DNA of 64,000 nucleotides from an uncultured Desulfovibrio sp. (GTDB taxonomy: Bacteria; Desulfobacterota; Desulfovibrionia; Desulfovibrionales; Desulfovibrionaceae): contig CAKTDV010000006.1 in NCBI GenBank assembly GCA_934546745.1, positions 1-64,000 of the forward strand. Reading direction: 5' to 3'. The notes under the pieces are model-generated. The model searched no databases, had not been told where the DNA came from, and worked only from the letters and a program-made list of their open reading frames with translations. A program made the position numbers and the translations under genes. Positions 27,821-36,893 of the stretch are shown here, in pieces. Positions within the stretch are counted from its first letter, which is position 1. Every line of letters begins with the position of its first letter.

Positions 27821-27854
27821 CAAGGCCCCCCGCCTTTCCCAGGCGGGGGCCTTG
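27821..27854. terminator. Hairpin between convergent genes
   Basis: Stem AAGGCCCCCCGCC / GGCGGGGGCCTT with a seven-base loop, placed between two convergent stop codons. No long T-tract is present. Confidence 0.7.
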
Positions 27855-27864
27855 CCGCGTTTCG

Positions 27865-28176
27865 CTACCCTTTCATACTGCGTTTGGAAGCCTTGATCGG
27901 ATTGACTTTTTTCTTGTTTTCACCATCTCCCACCTTGCGGACAAGATGTCGGTGTTCCTCAACGAGCGACGCGTAATCAAGATGGAGAGCCGCCAACCGC
28001 TCCGCCATACCGGCCCTGGCCGCCGTGTAGCGATGCGGATCGGCAATATTTCTGTCAAGATAGCGGGCCGTTGTCAGATACAGACCCTTTTCGTCAATGG
28101 CAAGGAAGTATGGCGTGCCGTTTTCCTCCACCTGCCGGATGATCATTGCCGACGTGCTGCCAAACCTGGAAATCAT
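27865..28176 (-). CDS. Hypothetical protein, 103 aa, possibly iron-regulated
   Basis: The start is fixed by AAAGGAGG six bases upstream. The 103-aa product is soluble and basic at its C-terminus (KKKVNPIKASKRSMKG). Its middle reads like a helical bundle (TAARAGMAERLAALHLDYASLVEEH). I do not recognise a domain. A promoter overlapping a Fur-box-like palindrome lies 60-80 bases upstream, so control by iron is a reasonable inference. It is convergent with the thioesterase gene and is followed by its own hairpin. Confidence 0.75.
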   Translation of the reverse strand: MISRFGSTSAMIIRQVEENGTPYFLAIDEKGLYLTTARYLDRNIADPHRYTAARAGMAERLAALHLDYASLVEEHRHLVRKVGDGENKKKVNPIKASKRSMKG

Positions 28177-28231
28177 TCGTTCCTCCTTTGCCGCGGGGAA
28201 TTTTTGCCGCGGCCATTGTGCGGCTGTTTTA

Positions 28232-28260
28232 TAAAAAATGAATTTCATTTTCAATAAAAA
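28232..28260 (-). promoter_or_regulatory. Promoter overlapped by a Fur-box-like palindrome
   Basis: On the minus strand TTGAAA, 17 bases, TAAAAC form a plausible promoter. Overlapping it, AAAATGAA-T-TTCATTTT (28235-28251 on the plus strand) is a perfect 8-1-8 inverted repeat. The stretch TTGAAAATGAAATTCAT resembles the delta-proteobacterial Fur box (WTGAAAATNATTTTCAW as I recall it), with 15 of 17 positions matching. Confidence 0.5.
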
Positions 28261-28454
28261 TTCCTGACCATATTCCACAGGGGCGTTCAGGAGACCTTCG
28301 CATCCAATCTTCCACCCCCCAGGAGTATCCAGAAAGGAATATGTCGTCCCCTCTCACGCATCCGCCTGGACGCTGAGTGACGCCCACCGGCGTATTTCCC
28401 TGTTTCTGGCTTCCACAAGCGTTCGCCGGTGTCTATGGCCAGGAAGGATCTCCG

Positions 28455-29831
28455 TCAGAGCACAAGCAGCGACGCCATGCCCAGAAAGATGAAGAACCCG
28501 CAGCCGTCGGTGATGGTTGTCAGAAAGATGCTGGATGCCTGCGCCGGATCGCGCCCCAGAGCGCGGAAGATCAGCGGAATGGAACCGCCCGCCACCGCGC
28601 CGAGCAGCATGTCGAAAAGCAGCGCCCCGCCCATGACAGCCCCCACCAGCGGATTGCCTGTGAACAGCCACGCGCCCACAAAGGCAAGAAGAGCCATGAA
28701 AAAACCCGTCACCACACCGATCTTGGCTTCCCGCAGCACGGCCAGCCAGGACTTGCGCGCATCGAAGCGATCCGTCGCCAGCTGGCGGATCATGACGGCC
28801 AGCGCCTGTTGGCCCGTATTGCCCGCCTGATTGGCCACCATGGGCATGAGGACGGCGAGGGCGGCCATCTGGGCTATGCTGCCCTCAAACATATACACGA
28901 CTGATGCGGAAATGGCGGAATTGAACATGTTCACCACAAGCCAGGGCAGGCGCTTGCGCACGCTCTCGCCCCACGGCGTATCCACGCTTTCCTCAGGATC
29001 AGCACCCACCATGCCGAGCATGTCCGCGCTGGCCTCGTCGTGAATGATGTCCATGATGTCGTCGTAGGTCACCACGCCCATGATATGCCCCTGATAGTCA
29101 ACGACAGGCAGGGCCATGAAGTTGTAATGCGACAGCAGATTGGCGACATCTCCCTTGTTCATGTCATAGCGCACGGTGATCAGCTTGCGTCCCGCCACCG
29201 CCTCGCCCACGATGGAGCCGGGACGCGCCAGCATGAGATCGCGCAGCGAAAGCACCCCGACAAGCTTGTCGCACCTGTCCACCACGTAGCCGTAATAGGG
29301 GCTTTCCTTTTCCTCCATCTGGCTGCGTATATGGGCAATAGCCTGATCCGACGTCCAGTCCTCCTCAAGAAGGATAAGCTCGGTATTCATAATGCCCGCG
29401 GCGGAATCCGAATCAAAGTTGAGCAGATTGCGTAACTCTTCGGAATCTTCGCGGTTGAGGTGGTTGAGCAGCACATCCCGATGCTCCTCGTCCAGCTCGT
29501 CCAGCACGTCGGCGGCGTCGTCCGGGGCCATTTCCGCGATAATCTGGGCGGCCACGTCGGCATCGAGGTTTTCGAGCACATCCACGGCGATGTTTTCGTC
29601 CAGCTCCGCCAGCGCCTCGGCGGCATCTTCCGTCGGCATATGCCGCAGGGCGCAGACCTGCTTTTCCAGGGACAGATTCTCAAGATGATCCGCCATGTCG
29701 GCGGGATGGACGAATTCGGTTCCGTACTCCGCATCACGGCACCGCGCGGGCATGGAAAGGCCCCGCTTCTCAGCGCCTTTTCCAGCGGCGGCCGTGTCCG
29801 GCGCGACAGTGGGCACGCGTTTGTTCTCCAT
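28455..29831 (-). CDS. mgtE: Magnesium transporter MgtE
   Basis: Inner-membrane Mg2+ channel gated by cytoplasmic magnesium. The 458-aa product has the N-domain superhelix (repeated AADVLENLD-type units, about residues 35-150), two CBS domains (about 155-275, with YYGYVVDRCDKLVGVLSLRDL and PVVDYQGHIMGVVTYDD) and five C-terminal membrane segments starting at about 300, including the pore phrase PMVANQAGNTGQQ. The ATG at 29831 is chosen because the 18 codons upstream look unlike protein. GAGG precedes it. It is divergent from the nad operon, and no M-box riboswitch is seen in its short leader. Confidence 0.94.
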   Translation of the reverse strand: MENKRVPTVAPDTAAAGKGAEKRGLSMPARCRDAEYGTEFVHPADMADHLENLSLEKQVCALRHMPTEDAAEALAELDENIAVDVLENLDADVAAQIIAEMAPDDAADVLDELDEEHRDVLLNHLNREDSEELRNLLNFDSDSAAGIMNTELILLEEDWTSDQAIAHIRSQMEEKESPYYGYVVDRCDKLVGVLSLRDLMLARPGSIVGEAVAGRKLITVRYDMNKGDVANLLSHYNFMALPVVDYQGHIMGVVTYDDIMDIIHDEASADMLGMVGADPEESVDTPWGESVRKRLPWLVVNMFNSAISASVVYMFEGSIAQMAALAVLMPMVANQAGNTGQQALAVMIRQLATDRFDARKSWLAVLREAKIGVVTGFFMALLAFVGAWLFTGNPLVGAVMGGALLFDMLLGAVAGGSIPLIFRALGRDPAQASSIFLTTITDGCGFFIFLGMASLLVL

Positions 29832-29893
29832 GGGCGACCTCGCGGCTTCAACGGTTCCTGGGGGAACCCTGGTTGTGAAAAACACCCCACGGC

Positions 29894-29922
29894 TTGACGT
29901 GCCGTGACTGTGCTTTTATGAA
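29894..29922 (+). promoter_or_regulatory. Sigma-70 promoter of the nad operon with inverted repeat
   Basis: TTGACG (29894-29899), 17 bases, TATGAA. The -35 lies inside the inverted repeat CACGGC-ttgacgt-GCCGTG (29888-29906), a likely repressor site. The nadC start is 75 bases downstream. Confidence 0.6.
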
Positions 29923-29996
29923 AGAGGAAAAAAACAGCTGGCGATGCCTTGCGGTTCGCAAGGGGTTGTAGCACGCACTTTTTCCAGGAACAAGCA

Positions 29997-30887
29997 ATGT
30001 CCCGTTCATGGTCGCAATTTTTTACTCCCGCAGGTCTGGCGCTCCTGCGCCGTTCCATCCGTCTGGCGCTTGACGAGGACGGGCCGGATCTGACGGCGGA
30101 AGGGATCTTCTCCCCTGATACGCCACTGCATGCCGTTATACGCGCCAAGGAAGAAACCCTCGTCGTGGGCCTGCCTGTCATCCCTGAAGTCTTCGACGCC
30201 CTGGGCGGCGGCGCAACCTGCACGCTGGATGTGGAAGAAGGATCGCTGGCGCCCGCCATGACCTCCGTCGCCCGCCTGCACGGCCCGGCAACGCTTTTGC
30301 TGCGTGCCGAACGGGTCATTCTCAACTTCGTCTCCCATCTCTCCGGCATCGCCAATCTGACGGCCCGCTATGTGCGCGAACTCGAAGGCACGGGAGTGCG
30401 CCTGCTTGACACCCGCAAGACGACGCCTGGCCTGCGCTGGCCGGAAAAATACGCGGTACAGGCGGGGGGCGGCGGCAATCACCGCAAAAACCTCGTCGAA
30501 ATGCTCATGCTCAAAGACAATCACATCGACGCCGCTGGATCCATCGGCGCTGCGGTAAAACAACTGAGGGAGCGTTATGCGCCATGCCCGCCCATCGAAG
30601 TGGAATGCCGCACCCTGGAGCATGTGCGCGCTGCGCTGGAGGCCGGAGCGGATCGCGTCATGATGGACAACATGGAGGCTCCGCTGCTCTCACGGGCGCT
30701 GGCGCTGGTGCCTCCCGATGTGGAAGCCGAAATCAGCGGCGGCGTCTCTCTGGAAAACATCCGGGCACTGGCGCTCACCGCTCCCCGCCGTCCCGACTTC
30801 ATTTCCGTCGGACGTCTTACCCACTCCGCCGTGGCCGCCGACTTCAGCATGACGCTGGAAAGCCAGGCAGGGCACGAAGCCCACTAA
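29997..30887 (+). CDS. nadC: Nicotinate-nucleotide pyrophosphorylase (quinolinate phosphoribosyltransferase)
   Basis: Third step of de novo NAD synthesis: quinolinate plus PRPP to nicotinate mononucleotide. The 296-aa protein shows RVILNFVSHLSGIAN, LLDTRKTTPGLRWPEKYAV, the GGNHRKNL phosphate site and the barrel phrases VECRTLEH, MMDNMEAP and ISGGVSLEN. AGGAA precedes the ATG at 29997. It is the first gene of nadC-nadA-nadB; nadA follows after 10 bases. Confidence 0.96.
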   Translation: MSRSWSQFFTPAGLALLRRSIRLALDEDGPDLTAEGIFSPDTPLHAVIRAKEETLVVGLPVIPEVFDALGGGATCTLDVEEGSLAPAMTSVARLHGPATLLLRAERVILNFVSHLSGIANLTARYVRELEGTGVRLLDTRKTTPGLRWPEKYAVQAGGGGNHRKNLVEMLMLKDNHIDAAGSIGAAVKQLRERYAPCPPIEVECRTLEHVRAALEAGADRVMMDNMEAPLLSRALALVPPDVEAEISGGVSLENIRALALTAPRRPDFISVGRLTHSAVAADFSMTLESQAGHEAH

Positions 30888-30897
30888 GGACACCATC

Positions 30898-31953
30898 ATG
30901 GAGCAGCTTTCTGACGAAATCGCGGCGCTCCGGCAACGCCTCGGCGACGCCGTGAGCATCATGGGCCACCACTACCAGAGCGACGCCGTTGTCGCCTTCT
31001 GCGATGTCACCGGAGATTCCCTTGAACTGGCCCGGCGCATACCGGACATCCATGCGCGCCACATCGTCTTCTGCGGCGTGCATTTCATGGGCGAATCCGC
31101 GGCGCTGCTTGCCGCGCCGCAACAGGCCGTCCACCTGCCCGCTCCCGATGCCGACTGCGAAATGGCGCGCATGGCTCCCGCCGCCCAGGCCCGTGCCGTT
31201 CTTGAACGCCTCCGCACCCTCGGACGGAAGATCACGCCCCTGGCCTATGTGAATACGACGCTGGCGCTCAAGGCGGTGGTGGGCGAATTCGGCGGCGCGG
31301 TCTGCACGTCGGCCAACGCCGCCGTCATGCTGCGCTGGGCGCTGGAACAGGGCGACGGCGTCCTCTTCCTGCCGGATCGCAATCTTGGACGCAACACCGC
31401 CCGCCAACTGGGTATGGCTGAAGACGACTGGCATACGCTTACGCTGGACGCCAACGGCCTCGCCGCCGCTGAGGAGGGGCATCCCGGCCTGCGGCGACGC
31501 CTCCTCCTCTGGCCGGGCTGCTGCCCCATTCATGACGTCATGCCCGCCGCCGCCGTGGCGGAGGCCCGCGCCGCCTTTCCCGGCTGCAGGGTCACGGCCC
31601 ATCCCGAATGCGGGCCCGATCTCATCCATGCCTGCGACGGCGCGGGTTCCACATCCTACCTCATCCGCGAGGCGGAACGCCTTGCCGCCAGCGAGACGCC
31701 GCCCGTCCTCGTGATGGGGACGGAAGTCAATCTGGTCAACCGCCTTGCGGCCCGCTTTGCCGGCCGTTGCCGGATCGTACCGCTGACCCGGGACGCCATC
31801 TGCCCGGATATGGCGAAAGTCACGCTCAGCCACCTGCGCGACACGCTGGCGGCCGTGGAAAACGATACCGCCGCTCCCCTGCGCATCGATCCCGATCTCG
31901 CCGTCCCCGCCCGCGCGACGCTTGATCGCATGCTGGACGTCTGCAACAGGTAG
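30898..31953 (+). CDS. nadA: Quinolinate synthase
   Basis: Condenses iminoaspartate with dihydroxyacetone phosphate to quinolinate. The 351-aa protein has MGHHYQSD near the N-terminus and the three widely spaced cysteines that bind the 4Fe-4S cluster: in AVCTSANA, PGCCPIHDVM and DAICPDMAK. These correspond to the three triplicated domains of the family. AAGGA precedes the ATG. It sits between nadC and nadB in one operon. Confidence 0.97.
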   Translation: MEQLSDEIAALRQRLGDAVSIMGHHYQSDAVVAFCDVTGDSLELARRIPDIHARHIVFCGVHFMGESAALLAAPQQAVHLPAPDADCEMARMAPAAQARAVLERLRTLGRKITPLAYVNTTLALKAVVGEFGGAVCTSANAAVMLRWALEQGDGVLFLPDRNLGRNTARQLGMAEDDWHTLTLDANGLAAAEEGHPGLRRRLLLWPGCCPIHDVMPAAAVAEARAAFPGCRVTAHPECGPDLIHACDGAGSTSYLIREAERLAASETPPVLVMGTEVNLVNRLAARFAGRCRIVPLTRDAICPDMAKVTLSHLRDTLAAVENDTAAPLRIDPDLAVPARATLDRMLDVCNR

Positions 31954-31998
31954 CGCTCCCGTTTTTTCGCTCAACTTCTTCCCAGCAAGGAGGCCGGC

Positions 31999-33606
31999 AT
32001 GGCCGACAGCACAGATTCCGCCGTTCGCCGTCATACGCAGGTTCTTATCGTCGGATCGGGTATCGCCGGCTGCACAGCCGCGCTGACGCTGGCTGACGCC
32101 GGAAACGACGTCCTGCTAATCAATGCGGGCGAGGACCTGAGGGGCGGCAATTCGGAGCTGGCACAGGGCGGCATCATCTACAAGGCGGCGGACATCCCCC
32201 CCGCCGACGAGGCGCGCGCGCTGGCACACGACATCCTTGTTGCCGGGCATGACTACAACTACCGCAGGGCCGTGCACTACCTGTGTAAAAACGGCCCCGC
32301 CTGCATTGACGAGGTGCTGGTGCGGCGGGCGGGCGTGAAATTCGACAGAAATGCCGGCGGCGGCTTCAACCTGACCCGTGAAGGCGGGCACGGCAGACCG
32401 CGCATTCTCCATTGCGCGGACTATTCCGGGCGGGCCATCATGGATGGTCTCATGACGCAGGTCATTGCCCATCCCCGCATTACCTGTCTGTTCCGCCGAT
32501 CCGCCATCGACCTGCTTACCAGCCACCATCATGCCAAAAGCTCCCAATACCGCTATGGCGTGGAGAACCGCTGCCTTGGCGCCTATGTCCTCAACGAGTA
32601 CAACGGCTGCCCGGAAACCATTCTGGCTGACTGGACGGTGCTGGCCACAGGCGGTGTGGGACAGGTCTTTCTCCATTCCACCAATGCCCCGGCCTGTGTG
32701 GGAACGGCCATATCCATGGCCTTCCGCGCGGGCGTCGCCCTCTCCAATCTGGAATTCATGCAGTTCCACCCCACGGCCTTTTACGAGGAGCGCAGCCACA
32801 GACGGCCGCTCATCACCGAAGCCATGCGCGGCGAGGGCGCCCGCCTGCTGGATGGGGCGGGCAAGCCCTTCATGGAACGGCATGATCCCCGCGGGGATCT
32901 CGCTCCCCGCGACATTGTGGCCCAGGCCATGATGGAGGAAATGCTCCATAACGGCGCGCATTGCCTCTATCTTGACGCCACCTGCGTGGAGCAGGATCTG
33001 CCCACACGTTTCCCCACGGTCTTCAACCAGTGCGGGGAAGCGGGCATAGACATACGCAGGGAACCCATTCCCGTCGTCCCGGCCGCCCATTATTTCTGCG
33101 GCGGCGTGCTTTCCGACGCCAGAGGCCGCACCTCCATGCCGGGGCTCTATGCCATCGGCGAATGCGCCTGTACGGGCCTGCACGGCGCAAACCGGCTGGC
33201 CAGCACGTCGCTTCTGGAAGGTCTCGTCTGGGGCGTGAGCTGCGGCCGGGATCTTGCCTCCCGCTGCCGTACCCATCCCGTCCCGTCCGCTCTTTTCGCG
33301 GCCATTCCCGAATGGATGCACGAGGGCGACGAACGCCATGACGACCCCGCGCTTGTCGCGCAGGACTGGGCCAACATCCGCTCCACCATGTGGAACTACG
33401 TCGGCATTTCCCGCACGACAGCGCGGCTGCGCCGCGCCTTTGAGGACATGCGCGACCTTGTGCGCCATATCCATGACTTTTACAAACGTACGCGCATCTC
33501 CCGCCCTCTTGTGGACCTCTTTCACGGATCACAGACGGCCTATGTCATTACACAGGCGGCCATGCGCAACCGCAAGAGCATTGGCTGCCATCACCGGGTG
33601 GATTAA
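31999..33606 (+). CDS. nadB: L-aspartate oxidase
   Basis: FAD enzyme that oxidises aspartate to iminoaspartate, the substrate of NadA. In anaerobes it uses fumarate or another acceptor instead of oxygen. The 535-aa protein has the dinucleotide motif IVGSGIAGCTAAL, the succinate dehydrogenase-like phrases SELAQGG and MQFHPTAF, and the C-terminal helical domain with the ISRTTARLRRA signature. AAGGAGG precedes the start. It closes the NAD operon; a chemoreceptor gene follows after only 36 bases. Confidence 0.96.
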   Translation: MADSTDSAVRRHTQVLIVGSGIAGCTAALTLADAGNDVLLINAGEDLRGGNSELAQGGIIYKAADIPPADEARALAHDILVAGHDYNYRRAVHYLCKNGPACIDEVLVRRAGVKFDRNAGGGFNLTREGGHGRPRILHCADYSGRAIMDGLMTQVIAHPRITCLFRRSAIDLLTSHHHAKSSQYRYGVENRCLGAYVLNEYNGCPETILADWTVLATGGVGQVFLHSTNAPACVGTAISMAFRAGVALSNLEFMQFHPTAFYEERSHRRPLITEAMRGEGARLLDGAGKPFMERHDPRGDLAPRDIVAQAMMEEMLHNGAHCLYLDATCVEQDLPTRFPTVFNQCGEAGIDIRREPIPVVPAAHYFCGGVLSDARGRTSMPGLYAIGECACTGLHGANRLASTSLLEGLVWGVSCGRDLASRCRTHPVPSALFAAIPEWMHEGDERHDDPALVAQDWANIRSTMWNYVGISRTTARLRRAFEDMRDLVRHIHDFYKRTRISRPLVDLFHGSQTAYVITQAAMRNRKSIGCHHRVD

Positions 33607-33642
33607 CGCTCTCCGGGCCCCCCCAAGGAGTAAGGAGTCTCC

Positions 33643-35088
33643 ATGAAATTGCCGTTACTGTATAAAATGCTGCTCTGGATCCTGCTCCCCTCGCTCCTTG
33701 GCCTCTCCGCGGTGACAATCGGCAGCTATATGCAGGCGAAAGGCTCCCTGGATACGCAGATTGCCGAGGAACTCAAACAGACGGTTCTGAGCGAAACAAG
33801 CCAGCTGAAAAGCGTGACCACGGATCTCCTGCGGAATGTCCTGAACAACAACGCGCGCATTACGGCTGTGCACGCCTATCTTAAAGGCGGATCGGACGGG
33901 GAGAAAAACGCCCTTCGCCCCGCCATGCAGCAGGTTCTGGACAATCTCATCCAGAACTTTTCTCTTCTTACGGGCGTCGGCCTGATAGGCCCTGACGGCA
34001 TTGTCCAGGGGCATACCGACGCGGGAGGCCGCGGTCAGAATTTCGGGAGCCGACCGTATTTTCAGGAGTCCATACAGGGGAAAACCAGCGTCCTGAACAC
34101 ACGGAGCAAGGTGACGGGCGCCGTGACGACCATCCTCTCCGTGCCGGTGATGGACGGCGCAAAACCTCTGGGCGTGCTGTACGCGACGCTGAATCTCAAG
34201 AATATCAGAGCGGAAACCGTAGAGAGCATCAAGCTCGGTAAGACAGGCGTCTGTTCCGTGTACGACGGAAAAGGGCTTCTTCTGATGCATCCCGATACGG
34301 CCGCCATCGGCAGGGAGGATGCCGGCGCGCCCTGGATCAGGCAGATTCTTTCCCAGCGCGACGGACACCTGGAATATGTGGAGAACGGTACCGTTCAGGA
34401 CGTGGCCCGGACTGTTTCCTCGGCCTCCACCGCCTCGGATGAAACACGGGAAAAGGCGCAGGCGGGCGCACAGGTCGTTGGCTACTCCCTGCGGAGCATC
34501 GAGTCCGTGCACCAGCTTTCCCAGGAACTCAAAGCGGGCATGGTGCAGCTTAACGAGCATGCCCAGGACATCAGCCGGATCATGAACGTCATTTCCGAAA
34601 TTGCGGATCAGACAAACCTGCTGGCTCTCAACGCCGCCATTGAAGCGGCGCGGGCGGGCGATTCGGGACGCGGCTTCGCCGTGGTTGCGGACGAGGTGCG
34701 CAAGCTGGCGGAAAAGACCATGAATTCCACACAGGACGTCGGCGGCGCCATCAAAGCCATCCAGAACAGCTCGCTCAACAGCTCGACACTGGTTGACAAG
34801 GCCGTGGCCCAGATCGATGAAGCCACGCGCTTTGCCAAGGAATCAGGGCACGCTCTGGAAGAAATTGTCGCCATGGTGGAAGGCATGGCGGATCAGGTCA
34901 GGGTCATCACCACAGCGAGTGAGGAACAGTCCGCCACCAGCAAAAAAATTATTCAGTCCATCGATCAGGTCAATGGCATGTCCCGGGAGACAGCCGGCGC
35001 CATGTCCGAGGCATCCAAGGCGGTTTTCGATCTGGCGCACCAGTCCCATCTTCTCAACGAACTCATCGATCGCATGAAAAACGCCTGA
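33643..35088 (+). CDS. Chemoreceptor with Cache sensor but no second membrane segment or HAMP
   Basis: The 481-aa product has one N-terminal membrane helix (residues about 8-29), a Cache-type sensor (about 35-248, with GRGQNFGSRPYFQESIQGK and SVPVMDGAKPLGVLYATL) and then, without any further hydrophobic segment, a methyl-accepting signalling domain from residue 251. The signalling hairpin tip (QTNLLALNAAIEAARAG) is intact at about 325-341. The second membrane helix, HAMP and first part of the signalling helix are missing. The join, NGT followed by VQDVAR, matches the AAVQEVAR position of the receptor at 47.9 kb. AAGGAGT precedes the ATG, and no frame break occurs. It is probably co-transcribed with nadB. 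Confidence 0.85.
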   Translation: MKLPLLYKMLLWILLPSLLGLSAVTIGSYMQAKGSLDTQIAEELKQTVLSETSQLKSVTTDLLRNVLNNNARITAVHAYLKGGSDGEKNALRPAMQQVLDNLIQNFSLLTGVGLIGPDGIVQGHTDAGGRGQNFGSRPYFQESIQGKTSVLNTRSKVTGAVTTILSVPVMDGAKPLGVLYATLNLKNIRAETVESIKLGKTGVCSVYDGKGLLLMHPDTAAIGREDAGAPWIRQILSQRDGHLEYVENGTVQDVARTVSSASTASDETREKAQAGAQVVGYSLRSIESVHQLSQELKAGMVQLNEHAQDISRIMNVISEIADQTNLLALNAAIEAARAGDSGRGFAVVADEVRKLAEKTMNSTQDVGGAIKAIQNSSLNSSTLVDKAVAQIDEATRFAKESGHALEEIVAMVEGMADQVRVITTASEEQSATSKKIIQSIDQVNGMSRETAGAMSEASKAVFDLAHQSHLLNELIDRMKNA

Positions 35089-35130
35089 GCACAGGCGTCG
35101 GGACATGCCATGCGCGGCGCTTTTCCTTCC

Positions 35131-35664
35131 TCAAAGCGCCGTGCCCTTTGTGGGAACATACAGTGTTGTCATGTCCACCTTTTCCAGGGCAAGTAACGCG
35201 GCTTTCTTCCGTATGCCGCCCGCATATCCCGTCAGGCTGCCGTTCGATCCAACGACGCGGTGGCACGGTATGATGATGGAAATTTCATTGTGTCCCACAG
35301 CGCCGCCCACGGCCTGCGCCGACATCCGGGCAAGGCCTTCCTGTTGCGCCAGCCGCCTTGCCAGCGCGCCGTAGGTTGTGGTCCGGCCATAGGGAATCTC
35401 CAGCAGCAGCTTCCAGACGTGCTGACGGAACAGCGACCCGACGGGCCGCAACGGCGGGGTGAAATCCGGCTCTCCGCCGGAGAAATACACGTCCAGCCAG
35501 CGTTCGGCCTCCCGCAAAACCATCGTTGGGCGCTCTTCATGCTCCGGATCAAGATGATCGGCAAAATATTTCTCCCCCTCAAACCACAGCCCTGTCAGAC
35601 CGCCTTCGTCCGCCGCCAGCAGGATACCGCCCAAAGGAGACGCATAACGCCGCGTATACATCAT
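35131..35664 (-). CDS. ogt: Methylated-DNA--protein-cysteine methyltransferase
   Basis: Suicide repair protein that removes alkyl groups from O6-alkylguanine. The 177-aa protein has an N-terminal RNase H-like half and the C-terminal active site IPCHRVVGSNGSLTGYAGG, with Cys as acceptor, plus the HTH with the arginine finger region (YGALARRLAQ). Length fits the Ogt/AGT group without the Ada activator domain. GGAGG lies about 12 bases before the first of two adjacent ATGs. It is convergent with the chemoreceptor gene. Confidence 0.94.
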   Translation of the reverse strand: MMYTRRYASPLGGILLAADEGGLTGLWFEGEKYFADHLDPEHEERPTMVLREAERWLDVYFSGGEPDFTPPLRPVGSLFRQHVWKLLLEIPYGRTTTYGALARRLAQQEGLARMSAQAVGGAVGHNEISIIIPCHRVVGSNGSLTGYAGGIRKKAALLALEKVDMTTLYVPTKGTAL

Positions 35665-35725
35665 ACACCATTTCCTCCAGCAAAAAGCGTGCGAAGCAAA
35701 AGCGCTTCTCCCCCGCCGTCCCTCC

Positions 35726-36703
35726 TCAGCGCTTCAGCTCTTCCTCCTCCACATTGAAGGTTTTCTCCACAAGATAGAGAGGACGGCACTTCAGCTCCTC
35801 GAAAATCTTGCCGACATATTCGCCGGTAATACCGATGGAGAGCAGCACGACGCCGCTCAGAAGGGCCTGCAGACACAGCAGCGACGTCCAGCCCTGAACG
35901 GCACTTCCCGCCACATAGCAGATCAGCGCGTACAGACACCCGGCAAACCCGATCAGGGAAAAACACAGACCAAGCACGCTTACCAGCCTGATGGGATAGG
36001 AAGAGAACGAGGTGATTCCCGCCCAGGCAAAACGCAGCATCTTATGCAGAGGATATTTTGTCGTACCGAAGCGCCGTTCATCCCGGACATAGGGGACAGC
36101 AATCTGTGGAAAGCCGATCCAGGCAAACATACCGCGCAAAAAACGCTGTTTTTCCGGCATGGCGTTGACAATGTCCACACACCGCCGCGAAACAAGACGG
36201 AAATCGCCCGTATCAGCCGGGATACTCTTGTGGACACAGTGCCGCAGCAGCCGGTAAAACAACCAGGCGCTGGCTTTCTTGAACGCCGTTTCCCCTTTGC
36301 GCTCCCGCCGTTGGCCGTAGACAACGTCATAGCCTTCCTCATAGCGCCGAATCATTTCCGGCACGACGCGCAACGGATCCTGCAGGTCGGCATCCATAAT
36401 CACGACGGCATCGCCTGTCGCGTAGCGTAACCCGGCGCTGACAGCCGCCTGATGCCCAAAGTTGCGGCTGAAGGAAACAAGACGAAGACATCTGTTCGCC
36501 CGCGCCCAGTCCATGCAGAACGGCAACGAGGCGTCTGTGGACCCGTCATTGACAAGCACGACCTCCAACGTCATCCTGCCGCTCTGTTCCTTCATCCACG
36601 CTTCCAGCTCCCGCCGCAGAAAGGGAAGCCCTTCCTCCTCGTTATAGACAGGAAACACAAAGCTGAGGCGACCTATCTTTCTGGGTTCAAGCACACTCTC
36701 CAT
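35726..36703 (-). CDS. Polyisoprenyl-phosphate glycosyltransferase (GtrB/DPM1-like, GT2)
   Basis: A 325-aa enzyme that transfers a sugar from its nucleotide to undecaprenyl phosphate at the inner membrane. The GT2 domain (residues about 12-220) has FVFPVYNEEEGLP, VLVNDGSTD, the DxD-like MDADLQDP and GDFRLVSRR, followed by two membrane helices (about 235-295). This is the architecture of GtrB, ArnC and dolichol-phosphate mannose synthase. AAGGAG precedes the ATG at 36703. It is divergent from the AsmA-like gene. The sugar is unknown. Confidence 0.9.
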   Translation of the reverse strand: MESVLEPRKIGRLSFVFPVYNEEEGLPFLRRELEAWMKEQSGRMTLEVVLVNDGSTDASLPFCMDWARANRCLRLVSFSRNFGHQAAVSAGLRYATGDAVVIMDADLQDPLRVVPEMIRRYEEGYDVVYGQRRERKGETAFKKASAWLFYRLLRHCVHKSIPADTGDFRLVSRRCVDIVNAMPEKQRFLRGMFAWIGFPQIAVPYVRDERRFGTTKYPLHKMLRFAWAGITSFSSYPIRLVSVLGLCFSLIGFAGCLYALICYVAGSAVQGWTSLLCLQALLSGVVLLSIGITGEYVGKIFEELKCRPLYLVEKTFNVEEEELKR

Positions 36704-36893
36704 CCCGGCTCCTTCCGCGTATCTTGCCACGGTTTCTCCCCCCATGCCCCCCTGGGGTAAAGCAAGAGGCTCACCCCTGACAGGCAGGCGCTTGCATCCC
36801 GCCACGTTGTCGTCTACCTTTCAATCCGCAGCCGCCCCATCCGCCGGCCAGCCCACCGGGGCCGTGCGGCGCGCCTCTCTCTTCAGGGAGAGG

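Noticed and set aside
29831..29996. A magnesium (M-box) riboswitch before mgtE
   Set aside because: The leader is too short and shows no long conserved fold; only a small stem is visible.
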